Below, one piece after another: positions 41,835-51,953 of a stretch of DNA of 64,000 bases (its first letter is position 1; each line of letters begins with the position of its first letter). The stretch lies in the NCBI RefSeq assembly GCF_000331305.1, contig NZ_KB217478.1, positions 800,904-864,903 on the forward strand, written 5' to 3'. A program made the position numbers and the translations under genes. The stretch comes from Calothrix sp. PCC 7103 (GTDB taxonomy: Bacteria > Cyanobacteriota > Cyanobacteriia > Cyanobacteriales > Nostocaceae). The notes under the pieces were generated by a model. That model was not told the DNA's origin. It worked only from the letters and a program-made list of their open reading frames with translations, and made no database searches.

Positions 41835-43001
41835 TTAAGCAATAATAACTGGCATACTACCAATTATCGTATCTGGGGTTTTTTCTTGAACTTCTTTCTC
41901 GAATAAACTCAATGCACGTAATGCTGCTTGGTCCATGTCGTAATATTTGTACTCTGCCAAGCGTCCGGCAAATATTACTGAACCATTGAGTTTGTTCGCT
42001 TGTTTGAGGTAAAGTTCATAGCGCGCACGGTTTTCTTCGCGCGGGACGGGGTAATATGGGTCGTTAAGACCAGGAACGTATGCTTGAGGATACTCTTTAA
42101 CTAAAGTTGTTTTGGGAGATGTTTGTCCAGAGAGATATTTTTGCTCGGTGATGCGAGTGATATCGTATTCGTTAGGATAATTAACTGTGCCAACTTCTTG
42201 ATAATGTTCTTGGTCTAAGGTTTCAAAAGAAAATCTTAAACTTCGATATGGCAGTTCACCATGCATATAGTCAAAGAAAGTATCAACTGGACCAGTGTAA
42301 ACCATGCGGTTAAACTTGATGTCGTTGATGACTTCGCGATAGTCAGCGTTGAGAAGTACTTTGATATTGGGGTGCGCTAACATTTTGCGGAACATTTCGG
42401 TATAACCATACTTTGGCATTGCTTGGTATGGGTCTTGGAAGTAGCGGTCATCACGACTGATATATACTGGGACTCGTCCGGTTACTGCTCGGTCGAGTTC
42501 TTCGGGTTTTAGTTCCCACTGTTTAGTGGTGTAACGAACAAAGACGTTATCGTAAATGTAGTTTGCTAAAAATTCGAGTTCACCGTTTGCACTTTCACGT
42601 AATTTGAGAATGGGGACTTTAACACCAAACCCAAAATTCTCTAACAGTTTTTCTTCGAGTTTTTCAGCGTACTTGGGTGGAAATAGTGCGTAGAGTGAAT
42701 TTAAATTGAAAGGTATTGGTACTTTTTTACCTTCGACGACTCCCAGGACATGGTGAAAATATGGGCGCCATTCGGTAAATTGAGAGAGGTAATCCCAGAC
42801 TTTTTTTGATTTAGTGTGGAAGATATGCGGCCCGTACTTATGAACTAAAATACCGTGTTCGTTGTAATAATCATAAGCATTACCTCCAATATGGTCACGC
42901 TTATCCATAAGTAAGACACGCTGTCCAAGTTGGGATGCAATACGTTCAGCGAGAACGCATCCAGAAAAACCTGCTCCCACTATTAACCAATCTACTTTCA
43001 T
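41835..43001 (-). CDS. glf: UDP-galactopyranose mutase
   Basis: 388 residues. The flavin-binding start is DWLIVGAGFSGCVLAERIAS, then DKRDHIGGNAYDYYNEHGI, and VYTGPVDTFFDYMHGELPYR and RITEQKYLSGQ follow as in bacterial Glf. The enzyme interconverts UDP-galactopyranose and UDP-galactofuranose with reduced FAD. It sits between two paralogous GlfT2-like genes (33 bases downstream of one, 108 upstream of the other), so donor synthesis and transfer are encoded together. This is strong evidence that the glycan contains galactofuranose. Confidence 0.95.
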   Translation of the reverse strand: MKVDWLIVGAGFSGCVLAERIASQLGQRVLLMDKRDHIGGNAYDYYNEHGILVHKYGPHIFHTKSKKVWDYLSQFTEWRPYFHHVLGVVEGKKVPIPFNLNSLYALFPPKYAEKLEEKLLENFGFGVKVPILKLRESANGELEFLANYIYDNVFVRYTTKQWELKPEELDRAVTGRVPVYISRDDRYFQDPYQAMPKYGYTEMFRKMLAHPNIKVLLNADYREVINDIKFNRMVYTGPVDTFFDYMHGELPYRSLRFSFETLDQEHYQEVGTVNYPNEYDITRITEQKYLSGQTSPKTTLVKEYPQAYVPGLNDPYYPVPREENRARYELYLKQANKLNGSVIFAGRLAEYKYYDMDQAALRALSLFEKEVQEKTPDTIIGSMPVIIA

Positions 43002-43033
43002 TTTAATATCTCCCCTTATACAACTAAATACAA

Positions 43034-44860
43034 CTAACTTTGACGAGGTTCAAGATAAGTTTGCCAAAATTCTAGCGAGGTGAATTCGTTTGCTGCTTCT
43101 TTCCACCGTTTATTAATATTTGACCATTGCAAAGTAGTTTTAACAACTGACTTTATCCAAGCTGATAGTATATTAAATGCTGCTCGCTTATCGAGTTCGT
43201 TCTGATATAAAACAGGTATATCGTTTTTCTTCATTACAATTCGTTTATTGCTGAATGCTTTGCAAATAGAATCGCGTTGTGCTTCGACACGAGGGTAGCT
43301 AATAAATGCACTATCATTGCGAATCATAAAGCTTGGGAGTAAATGTCCGTTGAGCGTTAGCAAGCTTATAAGCTTTTGAGCTTTTCCAACTTTAGTTACT
43401 CGATAATCTTTATCCAAATTAGCAGATGAAGGTATTGCTGTTTGGGTTTTATGGCTTTTGCTATATTGACAAATTTGACCGTGTAAAATTTCTGCATCAT
43501 TCTGCTTAATAAATTCGGGACCAGCTAAGAAATCATCAAAGGCTTTAATAAATATTGATGCATTATTGTAATCGAATATGAGTAGATTATAGATTACTGC
43601 TCCTGATAAATTTTTCAAAGCAACCCAGTATTTTGAGTATCCATGTATCGCATTAGTCACCAACATATTACGCATACAGTAATAAGCATCCCATCCAGGA
43701 TTTTTGGCGTAGAAAGGTTCATGCCAAACTGCTATAGAAGGAAATGCTACTATGGGTTGGTTCAAATATTGCTTAACTCTCAATCCAAATTCCATATCAT
43801 CAATCTTGATGAAGAATGGTAACGGTAGTCCAATATTATCAACTACTTCTTTAGAAAAGGCAAAAAACCAAAAGGCGCCATAATCAATATTATCTTCTAA
43901 CAAAAGCGAGTTAAGTGCTGAAGAATCTCTTAAATCAGCTTCGTGTTTGAGAGGAACAGTTGCAAAATCACTATCTTTAACATTTCCTTCTTTATCGGTG
44001 TATTTGTTGTAAAGGGCACCAGCTTCATACAAAATATGTTTTCTATACAAATCAAGCATACTACCAGCGATAGCAAAGTCTTGCTTTCCATACTCATATA
44101 AGGAGAAAAGCTTGTAGATAACTTCGCTATCTAAATCAATATCATCATCCATGAATAAGAAGTGTGTATAAACACCAGATTGCGATGCTTCGATTAGACC
44201 TTTAGTAAAACCACCACTACCACCAACATTGCGATTAGGAACAAGTGTTACTCTCGAATCGTTAAAATCATCTTGTTTTAATGTTTTGCCATTATCGACT
44301 ACAAAAAGTTGGAACTTCTTATTCTGTAATAAGTTGTCGAGGGTAATTGCATTTACTGTCTTTGTCACATAGGTTTCTTTTTTGAAGGTACAGGTAATAA
44401 TAGCTAAAGTAACATCGCGTACTTTTTCTAGTTGAGTTACTAACGACCCTTCTATAAAAATACCTTTTTCACTCAAACAAGTTATCTCTAAATAAATTCT
44501 ACCTGCATCCGGCGACGATTTTAAAAGTGGCAGACTAAACTCAACGTAATTCGATAAATCTTTATTCTGAACTCTTTCGCTCTTAATGAGTTCTTTTTGA
44601 TTCTCAAATCGCTCTCGATAAGCTACTACTTCAAAGGCGCCTATGAGCTTGAGTTGATATTTTAATTCATTAAGAGTTGTATACTGAGTGTAGAAACTTT
44701 CATAAATTGAGTTAAAGTATGTATTAAAAGATATTTTGTCACTTTGATGCAATATAATTTTGTGAGCATCAAAATCTATAGATGAATTGCCTTCTAATTT
44801 CAGGTATAAATCAGAAGTGTCTAAAGTGTTCGGTAGTTGTAATCTACTTATGACTTGCAT
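43034..44860 (-). CDS. GlfT2-like galactofuranosyltransferase (paralogue 2)
   Basis: 608 residues, very similar over the whole length to the 603-residue protein at 39915-41726 (same start QVISRLQLPNT vs EIVSRLQLPKT; same motifs PNRNVGGSGGFTKG and LFMDDDID at D238-D240; same WHEPFYAKNP). The two genes presumably arose by duplication around glf. Mycobacterial GlfT2 alone alternates two linkages, but here two proteins may divide linkages or alternate in a polymer. The order along the transcript is paralogue 2, glf, paralogue 1. Confidence 0.85.
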   Translation of the reverse strand: MQVISRLQLPNTLDTSDLYLKLEGNSSIDFDAHKIILHQSDKISFNTYFNSIYESFYTQYTTLNELKYQLKLIGAFEVVAYRERFENQKELIKSERVQNKDLSNYVEFSLPLLKSSPDAGRIYLEITCLSEKGIFIEGSLVTQLEKVRDVTLAIITCTFKKETYVTKTVNAITLDNLLQNKKFQLFVVDNGKTLKQDDFNDSRVTLVPNRNVGGSGGFTKGLIEASQSGVYTHFLFMDDDIDLDSEVIYKLFSLYEYGKQDFAIAGSMLDLYRKHILYEAGALYNKYTDKEGNVKDSDFATVPLKHEADLRDSSALNSLLLEDNIDYGAFWFFAFSKEVVDNIGLPLPFFIKIDDMEFGLRVKQYLNQPIVAFPSIAVWHEPFYAKNPGWDAYYCMRNMLVTNAIHGYSKYWVALKNLSGAVIYNLLIFDYNNASIFIKAFDDFLAGPEFIKQNDAEILHGQICQYSKSHKTQTAIPSSANLDKDYRVTKVGKAQKLISLLTLNGHLLPSFMIRNDSAFISYPRVEAQRDSICKAFSNKRIVMKKNDIPVLYQNELDKRAAFNILSAWIKSVVKTTLQWSNINKRWKEAANEFTSLEFWQTYLEPRQS

Positions 44861-44935
44861 ATACTTATCTCCTACTTGGATTTGAATTTCAATAAATGGA
44901 TCTATTTGAGTAGTGTGATTTATAAAATTTATAGC

Positions 44936-46285
44936 TTATGCTGCAACCATAGTATCTAAGGTATTAGTTTCTTGGTGCTGCACATGTTGGTAGATATAAT
45001 CAACAAATGGTTGATATACTGATTGTGGCGAAAGATTTTCTTCAATGTACCTATATGCTTGTTGCTCCATTAATTTTCGCTTTTGACTATCAGTAAATAA
45101 TGTATGTACAGAATTAGCAAAGTCCTCAGCGGTATCTGCTACAAATGTGGTATGACCTGAAATTTCAGGTAGTCCTTGAATACCAACGCTAGTTGAAACA
45201 CAAGCACGACCGTAAGACATTGCTTCCACAAGCTTAATTTTCAGTCCGCTACCTGCAAGTAAAGGTACTAAACAAACTTCAGCAGCGCTGTATTCTGATT
45301 TTAAATCTTTAACTACACCTAATATATGAACGTTAGGGTAAGTTTCTTTAATTAAATCACATATATTACCGCAAATATGAAGACTACTATTAGGATTTAG
45401 CTGGATAATTTTGTCCCATACATTCTCTAAAAACCATTTTAATCCATAGTAGTTGTGATTGGCATTGCTACCAACAAATAAACAGCGACCTGGCACTTGT
45501 GGAAGCTGATGCGATTTACATGTAGCTGCAAGCGGCATACAAATAACTTTAGATTCCGGCACCATATTTTGAAAAATTTTACAATCTTCTTGTTGAATAG
45601 CTAAAAGAACCTGTGCTTTTTTTAATGCATGACTTTCTTTTTCTCGGTTCCATCCAACTTCAAAGCTATCGAGTCCTAATTTTTGGAATTGATCTGTACG
45701 CTGATGACGGACGTCATGGGTAAGTATAACTTTTAATATATTTGTATTTTCTTTAAGAGCATCCAATATATCGCTTAAATGAGCATAATTAGCAATTACA
45801 ACATCAGGTTGATAGCGAACTACCTGTGAATTTACGAATTCAATTTCTTTAGGCGCCAGCAATCTATCCCAAAGTTTAAGCGGTAATATATATCTAGGAG
45901 GTAATTCTTTTTTATCTCGGTTACGACGATAAATATTTTTGATACGGTTGGGTAGCAATAAATTATACATAAATCTAAGTGATTCGATTATCCAGTTAGA
46001 TATAGAACTAGATACAAGATAGGAACCAATTGTAAAATGGTCAATTGCTACTACTTTAGTTACGGTTCTTAGATTCTCAGGGATAAGATACCATAAATTC
46101 CGACCGTTAGGTGATTCATCTAGCAGTAAAAATTCTGTATCCAAACCAATTTGCTGTAAATATTTTAAAAAATCTAAAATATATGCCGCATTCCCAAATG
46201 AGTTAGCTAATAAAATAGTACGGCTAACTATTTGTATTTTGATTTTATCGTTCATTTTAGTATTTTTTATACTGGTTACTTTCAT
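44936..46285 (-). CDS. Glycosyltransferase, GT4-type
   Basis: 449 residues. The C-terminal half has the GT-B signature: CLFVGSNANHNYYGLKWFLE, HILGVVKDLKSEYSAAEVCL, and VPLLAGSGLKIKLVEAMSYG, including the conserved Glu of the sugar-nucleotide site (E in KLVEAMSYG). The N-terminal half is divergent and basic. It could also start at Met11 (MNDKIKIQIVSR). It lies between the ABC exporter ATPase and the GlfT2 paralogue in a long leftward series. Sugar specificity cannot be read from the sequence. Confidence 0.8.
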   Translation of the reverse strand: MKVTSIKNTKMNDKIKIQIVSRTILLANSFGNAAYILDFLKYLQQIGLDTEFLLLDESPNGRNLWYLIPENLRTVTKVVAIDHFTIGSYLVSSSISNWIIESLRFMYNLLLPNRIKNIYRRNRDKKELPPRYILPLKLWDRLLAPKEIEFVNSQVVRYQPDVVIANYAHLSDILDALKENTNILKVILTHDVRHQRTDQFQKLGLDSFEVGWNREKESHALKKAQVLLAIQQEDCKIFQNMVPESKVICMPLAATCKSHQLPQVPGRCLFVGSNANHNYYGLKWFLENVWDKIIQLNPNSSLHICGNICDLIKETYPNVHILGVVKDLKSEYSAAEVCLVPLLAGSGLKIKLVEAMSYGRACVSTSVGIQGLPEISGHTTFVADTAEDFANSVHTLFTDSQKRKLMEQQAYRYIEENLSPQSVYQPFVDYIYQHVQHQETNTLDTMVAA

Positions 46286-46328
46286 ATCAAAGAATTTGAT
46301 TTACTTAAAATAGTTCATACATAATATA

Positions 46329-47582
46329 TTAGCGAGCATGATTTGAAACTAAAACTTTAATTGGCAAGCGACAACCACCATATCCTCTATCTCCTACAGT
46401 ATCTCGCGGTCCAGAACCAACTTCCCAAGTAATATCACCAGGAATATAATCGAGTAAGCAAGCATTTGAAAGTACTGCTGGTGAAACTGAATATATGTTA
46501 GGATGGAGTGGATTTCGCGGTAGATGAAAATGTATTTCGTGAACACCTGGCGGCATTTCTAACGCTGGTTGCTCGTGGTCAGAGTCTAATGTCATGACAC
46601 GGTTCCCATCAAGTGTTTCAAAACCAATACCTATTGCTAAATCTGATATATGTTGAAAACATTGGACGGTAAATATTAAATCTAGCGGTTCTCCATAACT
46701 AAAGGTTGTATTCGGCGCCAAATTCAAACGCAATAAGCGTGCTTTATCGCCAAATCCACTGTTACGTCGCATTAAGTCAAGGTCTACATCAAATGCGGAC
46801 ATTGATGCTTGAGATGAATAACGTAAAATTGCATCTTCAACATCGTTTACTGGTAAAGTTACACCTCGTTCTAAATATATAGCTTGCGTACACAAACGTC
46901 TAACCGCTTGCATATTATGGCTAACAAATATAACCGTTCTTCCTTCTTTGCCAACTTCCCCCATTTTACCTAAACATTTTTTCTGAAATTGAGCATCTCC
47001 AACTGCCAATACTTCATCTACAATCAGTATCTCTGGTTCTAAATGTGCTGCTACGGCAAATGCTAAACGAACATACATACCAGATGAATAACGTTTAACA
47101 GGGGTATCTAGAAACTTATCAATTTCGGCAAAATCAACTATTTCATCGAATTTTCGTTTAATTTCTGATTTACTCATTCCTAAAATGGCGCCATTTAGGA
47201 AAATATTCTCTCGACCTGTTAATTCTGGGTGAAACCCGGTTCCTACTTCTAATAAGCTAGCGACTCTTCCAGAAATACGAATTTTGCCAGTTGTTGGTTC
47301 TGTAATTCGACTCAAAATTTTAAGCAGTGTCGATTTTCCTGCCCCATTACGTCCAATAATGCCGACTCTATCACCCTGTTGAATTTGAAACGATACATCA
47401 TTTAGTGCCCAATATTCCTCACGGTCTAAATTTATTGAGTTTCTCCCACGTGGGGTAACTGCACGAACTATCGACTTTGCCGCATCTGTAATGGCACCAC
47501 GAAATGTTTTATAGCTATCTTGCTGGTGTTGAATAACGTATTTCTTACTTAAATTTTCAACTTTGATTACAGGTTTAGACAT
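46329..47582 (-). CDS. wzt: Polysaccharide ABC transporter ATPase with Wzt-type C-terminal domain
   Basis: 417 residues. ATPase domain: Walker A GRNGAGKS (77-84), a signature written YSSGMYVRLAFA (residues 165-176), Walker B ILIVDE (185-190). An unusually long C-terminal part (from ~270, DLDLMRRNSGFGDKARLLRL onwards) with beta-rich IGIGFETLDGNRVMTLDSD resembles the carbohydrate-binding domain of E. coli O8/O9a Wzt, which recognises the finished, capped end of the polymer. The matching permease lies 21 bases upstream. It drives export across the cytoplasmic membrane. Confidence 0.92.
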   Translation of the reverse strand: MSKPVIKVENLSKKYVIQHQQDSYKTFRGAITDAAKSIVRAVTPRGRNSINLDREEYWALNDVSFQIQQGDRVGIIGRNGAGKSTLLKILSRITEPTTGKIRISGRVASLLEVGTGFHPELTGRENIFLNGAILGMSKSEIKRKFDEIVDFAEIDKFLDTPVKRYSSGMYVRLAFAVAAHLEPEILIVDEVLAVGDAQFQKKCLGKMGEVGKEGRTVIFVSHNMQAVRRLCTQAIYLERGVTLPVNDVEDAILRYSSQASMSAFDVDLDLMRRNSGFGDKARLLRLNLAPNTTFSYGEPLDLIFTVQCFQHISDLAIGIGFETLDGNRVMTLDSDHEQPALEMPPGVHEIHFHLPRNPLHPNIYSVSPAVLSNACLLDYIPGDITWEVGSGPRDTVGDRGYGGCRLPIKVLVSNHAR

Positions 47583-47603
47583 ATATTTTAAAATTAAATA
47601 AAA

Positions 47604-48443
47604 TTAAATAACGTCAGCAAAAGTACGTTCCATACGGCGAAAGTACCAAATACCACTTGCAAGTAACAATATTACTAGCGCAGTTGACAAAGCAAATCCT
47701 GGTAAATATATATTCGATTCCCCTCCTAATATTGCCCAACGAAACCCATCGATTACACCTACCATTGGGTTGAGTGAATATAACAGGCGCCATTTTGGGT
47801 CAACAACTTGACTGCTAAACCCAACCGGAGACACATATAAACCAAACTGTACTATGAACGGAACAATAATCCGAAAATCTCTATACTCTACATTTAATGC
47901 TGCTAACCATAACCCAGCGCCTATCGACGCTGCAAAGGCTATTATTATAAATAATGGTAGCGTCAAAATCCGCCAGTCTGGAACAAAGTTATAATATGCC
48001 ATTAAACCTAGTAGGATAATTCCCGATATCATAAAATCTACAAAGCTAACAATTACAGCACTTGTAGGAACTATTAATCTGGGAAAATATACTTTAGAAA
48101 GCAAGTTGGCATTATTAATTAAACTATTACTACATTCTGCTAAGGCGCCAGAAAAAAACTGCCACGGTAGTAAACCCGCAAAAACCATGATAGGATATGG
48201 CGCCGTTCCTTCGCTAGGAAGTTTTGCGATGTTACTAAATACAAAGGTAAACACTATCATTGTTAAAAATGGACGCAGTAATGCCCATGCCATACCAATA
48301 ATAGTTTGCTTGTAGCGAACTAAAATATCACGCCATGCTAGAAAATAGAATAATTCTCTATACTTCCATAAGTCTCGCCAATATTGACCTTCGGTTCGAC
48401 CCGCTTCAATAATAAGTTCTCTGGCTGGTTCCTTGGTTCTCAT
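47604..48443 (-). CDS. wzm: Polysaccharide ABC transporter permease
   Basis: 279 residues with six predicted membrane helices. It starts ELIIEAGRTEGQYWRDLWKY then RELFYFLAWRDILVRYKQT, the standard opening of ABC-2 glycan exporters, and ends RRMERTFADVI. It forms the channel for the Wzt ATPase encoded just downstream. Its start overlaps the last ~38 bases of the preceding glycosyltransferase gene, indicating translational coupling. Confidence 0.92.
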   Translation of the reverse strand: MRTKEPARELIIEAGRTEGQYWRDLWKYRELFYFLAWRDILVRYKQTIIGMAWALLRPFLTMIVFTFVFSNIAKLPSEGTAPYPIMVFAGLLPWQFFSGALAECSNSLINNANLLSKVYFPRLIVPTSAVIVSFVDFMISGIILLGLMAYYNFVPDWRILTLPLFIIIAFAASIGAGLWLAALNVEYRDFRIIVPFIVQFGLYVSPVGFSSQVVDPKWRLLYSLNPMVGVIDGFRWAILGGESNIYLPGFALSTALVILLLASGIWYFRRMERTFADVI

Positions 48444-49680
48444 AATAATGTAGGGTAGGGTTGAATGTTTCTAGTACTTTCTCGATGTCGTTTATCATTC
48501 TGTTAATGCTGAATTTGGAAACCGCGTGGTTACGACAACGGACGCCTAGTTGTGGGTCTTCTTGTCTCCAATTAATAATTTTATTCAGAGTATTGGCTAA
48601 ATCGGTTTCATTCCCTGGCTCAAAAAGTCCTCGCTGAAATTCTTCCGTCAAACTTTCGGGTATTCCTCCGGTACGGCTAGCAACCACAGGTGTACCACAT
48701 GCCATTGATTCTATAATTGAACGTGGGAATGGTTCCGACCATCGACTCGGTAGAACTGTTACATCACTGAGTTGATATAGACTTGTTGTATCACTTACAT
48801 AACCAAGAAAGCTGACGTAATCTTGAATTCCTAAATTAATACTTAATTGTTCTAAGCTTGTTTGATATTCCTCTCCTAACAGTACAGGTTTACCTGCAAT
48901 CAAAAGTCTAATTTGATTGACATTATTATTCGTTTTGGTCAGGTTATGTAATAAGGCAAAGGCATTTAATAAAATCTCTAATCCCTTTTCCTTATCGAGT
49001 CTACCAACATAAGAAATTACACGGCAATCATCGGAAATATTCCATTCTTTTCTTTCTTGAAAGTTGGCAGTTGGTTTATATTTATCTAAATTAATCCCGT
49101 TATGAACTACATTAATTATATCGCCTTGATAGCCTTTTTGTACCCAATCGGCTTTAGTTTGTTTTGAAACAGCTATATATTGCTTAACTCCTTGAAGTCC
49201 AATTTTAATTTGAGTACTCAGATTGAGCATTGCAATATGGTGCTTTAATTCTTTAAAATCTAATTTGAGTTTCTGGCGCCATGTGGTTAATTGCGGTGGT
49301 GGTAGATGAAGATAGCAAACAAGCGGAATATTCAGAAAAAATGCGAGAATGCGACCGATAAAGGTATCTTGATACTGGTTACTCAGAACAATACTGCTTT
49401 CTAATATATATTCTGGCGCCGTACTAGTAATTTGATGCTTAATTTCCAAAATACTAGTCAAAAATTTAATAATGTGTGAAGGACGATAAACTCGAAACTG
49501 TTTTACTTTTATAGTTTGAATACAAAACTTTCGATATTGTTCCAACAAGTTTTCTTCATCGGAGTAAAGCAGTACAATTTTATGCCCTCTTTGAGCTAAA
49601 CCGCGACAAATATCAAATAATACTAACTCTTGTCCACCCCGCTGTGAAGTTGGATTTTCTTCTAAAACAAATATATACAT
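48406..49680 (-). CDS. Glycosyltransferase, GT4-type
   Basis: 424 residues. GT-B fold: N-terminal FVLEENPTSQRGGQELVLFD glycine-rich acceptor loop, and C-terminal VISYVGRLDKEKGLEILLNA, VTVLPSRWSEPFPRSIIESM and ACGTPVVASRTGGIPES. The E of SIIESMACG matches the EX7E motif of retaining GT4 enzymes. The 3' end overlaps wzm. Sugar donor unknown. Confidence 0.88.
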   Translation of the reverse strand: MYIFVLEENPTSQRGGQELVLFDICRGLAQRGHKIVLLYSDEENLLEQYRKFCIQTIKVKQFRVYRPSHIIKFLTSILEIKHQITSTAPEYILESSIVLSNQYQDTFIGRILAFFLNIPLVCYLHLPPPQLTTWRQKLKLDFKELKHHIAMLNLSTQIKIGLQGVKQYIAVSKQTKADWVQKGYQGDIINVVHNGINLDKYKPTANFQERKEWNISDDCRVISYVGRLDKEKGLEILLNAFALLHNLTKTNNNVNQIRLLIAGKPVLLGEEYQTSLEQLSINLGIQDYVSFLGYVSDTTSLYQLSDVTVLPSRWSEPFPRSIIESMACGTPVVASRTGGIPESLTEEFQRGLFEPGNETDLANTLNKIINWRQEDPQLGVRCRNHAVSKFSINRMINDIEKVLETFNPTLHYYENQGTSQRTYY

Positions 49681-49715
49681 AAAAATACTTCCCTTTTATA
49701 AGAAACCGGGCTTCT

Positions 49716-50729
49716 TTATGAGACATTAAAATTTTTTAACAGAACTCGTAAGAGAGCATCCGGTTTCTCGATGTGTTTTGTAAAATTTAATATTATATGT
49801 TTCAAATTGCGCGTTAAATTCCGCACTCCGTTATAACCTTCATTACCAAATAAACGCATCATAAAAATAGCTAAATTTAGTCTCAAATAACTTTCCTTGA
49901 AATAAACAAAGGGATAATGTAAAAACGCTTGTTTATGATATTTAATCGCGGTTTTTATATCTTTGTCATCAATTGCCAACCACGCAAACCCGATAAATAA
50001 ACTTGCGTAAGCTTGATTTCTTAAATACAGCATATCTAACGGCGCCGTTGCAAATGCTCTTTCATAAACTGTTTGCAGTCCATGCATCATTTTATTGCGG
50101 TTTTTAGTAACATTGTATGGATGCTGTCGATAGTAGACTAAAGGTTCTTTTATAACACCAAACTCATACTTTTGAGCTATTCGTAGCCAAAAGTCTAAAT
50201 CTTCAGCATGGGCAAGTTGTGTTTCAAAAGCACCTACATTTTCTATACATTGGCGCCGCACCATTGCAGAACTACCAGTTGAGATAACATCCTTACCTAA
50301 TAATTCCTTCCATATCATTCCCGATGCATGAGATGCAAAAATACGATTTATCGAATTTCCTAATTCATCTATTAATTTTGTCCAAGTGTAAACTACACCT
50401 ACATTTACATATTTATCTAAATATTTTACTTGTTTATCTAAGTATTCCGGTGCCCATAAATCATCAGCATCTAAAAATGCAATATATTTACCTTGACTAT
50501 TGACAATACCAGTATTTCGTGCTGCTGATACACCTTGATTTGATTGTGTAATTAACCGAATTCGTGAATCCTTTGATTGCGGCGCCCATTCAATAATAGA
50601 ATCGGAACTACCATCGTTAACAATTATGACTTCATAATCGGTGAAAGTTTGCTGCAACACACTATCTAAAGTTTGTGGCAGATACCTCATTGCATTGTAA
50701 GCTGGGATAATAACAGAAACTTTTGTCAT
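49716..50729 (-). CDS. Glycosyltransferase, GT2-type
   Basis: 337 residues. The GT-A start is VSVIIPAYNAMRYLPQTLDS, followed by EVIIVNDGSSD, GKYIAFLDADDLW (the D-x-D metal site) and HAEDLDFWLRIA. It is inverting and metal-dependent. It resembles the 52-kb GT2 closely in layout, including the tail motif YRQHPYNVTKNR, so the two may be duplicates. A repeat-like GAAACCGGGC(T)TCTT lies just downstream of the preceding gene. Confidence 0.88.
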   Translation of the reverse strand: MTKVSVIIPAYNAMRYLPQTLDSVLQQTFTDYEVIIVNDGSSDSIIEWAPQSKDSRIRLITQSNQGVSAARNTGIVNSQGKYIAFLDADDLWAPEYLDKQVKYLDKYVNVGVVYTWTKLIDELGNSINRIFASHASGMIWKELLGKDVISTGSSAMVRRQCIENVGAFETQLAHAEDLDFWLRIAQKYEFGVIKEPLVYYRQHPYNVTKNRNKMMHGLQTVYERAFATAPLDMLYLRNQAYASLFIGFAWLAIDDKDIKTAIKYHKQAFLHYPFVYFKESYLRLNLAIFMMRLFGNEGYNGVRNLTRNLKHIILNFTKHIEKPDALLRVLLKNFNVS

Positions 50730-50731
50730 AC

Positions 50732-51940
50732 TTAACTCCTCACTCCTAACTCATAACTCATAACTCCTAACTTTTTATATGCTTCCACTGCCCGTAATGC
50801 ATATTGTTCCCAACTCAAGTCTTGAGATTTAAATGCAAGCGCATTTTGCTGTTTTTGAGCTAGTAATTCTGGGTTATTTGCAAGTTTTGTTAACAGTAAA
50901 GCAATAACTTCACTATTCGCTGGAGGAATAATATAACCAGCTGGATACTCGTCTATATTATTTTCCAACTCAACTGGTGATGCATTATTAATACGCAATA
51001 CGTCTTCACCACCACTATTTGTAGTGCAAATTAACGGTACACCACAGGCAATTGCTTGTAAGATGACATATGCAAATCCATCTTCAATACTAGGCAAAAC
51101 AAAAATACTACTCTGATGGTAATATTCTGCTAACTTTGGTTCGGGAATGTGACCAATACACTTAACTCGTGAGTCTCCAGATGCAATTAGTCGTGCTGTT
51201 TCTGGTGTAGCACCTCCAATTAAACAAAGTTCACTGTTGGGAATATTTGCTTGCATAAAACCTTCGACAAGATAATGTATTCCTTTGCGAACGCCAAGAG
51301 AACCAGCGTAAACAACACGAAATACATCATCTTGCTTAACTCCAGGTGAGAAGGTTTTTAAATTTGTACCAAAACGGTTATGAACTAAACGGTCTGAAGG
51401 AAATCCTTCTTCGATAAAACTACGTTCAGCAAAGTAGCTTGGAACTGCCACTTGATTTGCTAATTCATATTCAGCTAATTCTGTCTTAACTATTTGCGGA
51501 TGAATTTCTGTACAGGATAGCCCAAATTTTTGATATTCTGCTTCTAATAATTTTGCTTGGTAGGTGATATGCGCTGAACTTCGCTCTAAAAGAAATGGTA
51601 CATTATTTTGCTTTGCCCACTGAATTGCTGGAAGTGAGCAACTCGACCAACCATGAACTAATGTACTGCCTTCCAGATGACGAACAGCTGCGGAGGCGAA
51701 CATTTGATATATAGTAGGCAGTGATTTACGAACTAATTTGGCGCCACCAACTTTTTCAATAGCTTTATTTAATAGTAATGTCAGGGGTAAGCTAACGACT
51801 TTATCATCAGGTACACCCCAACTGCGTGTTTTGAATTTAGGGTAGTTAGTTATAAGTCGGTGTAAGTAACCGTTTTTATGTAACTCGCGTGCGAGTTCTA
51901 TTGCGTGCCATCTTCCACCGACTACTATAGATACTTTCAT
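50732..51940 (-). CDS. Glycosyltransferase, GT4-type
   Basis: I start at ATG 51940 (MKVSIVVGGRWHAIELAREL), which is the natural family start; a longer frame to 52039 would overlap the upstream gene. The product is about 402 residues. GT-B features: VVYAGSLGVRKGIHYLVEGF and SIFVLPSIEDGFAYVILQAI followed by ACGVPLICT. It is closely packed with neighbours on both sides. Sugar unknown. Confidence 0.85.
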   Translation of the reverse strand: MKVSIVVGGRWHAIELARELHKNGYLHRLITNYPKFKTRSWGVPDDKVVSLPLTLLLNKAIEKVGGAKLVRKSLPTIYQMFASAAVRHLEGSTLVHGWSSCSLPAIQWAKQNNVPFLLERSSAHITYQAKLLEAEYQKFGLSCTEIHPQIVKTELAEYELANQVAVPSYFAERSFIEEGFPSDRLVHNRFGTNLKTFSPGVKQDDVFRVVYAGSLGVRKGIHYLVEGFMQANIPNSELCLIGGATPETARLIASGDSRVKCIGHIPEPKLAEYYHQSSIFVLPSIEDGFAYVILQAIACGVPLICTTNSGGEDVLRINNASPVELENNIDEYPAGYIIPPANSEVIALLLTKLANNPELLAQKQQNALAFKSQDLSWEQYALRAVEAYKKLGVMSYELGVRS

Positions 51941-51953
51941 GGTCGATAAGGGG

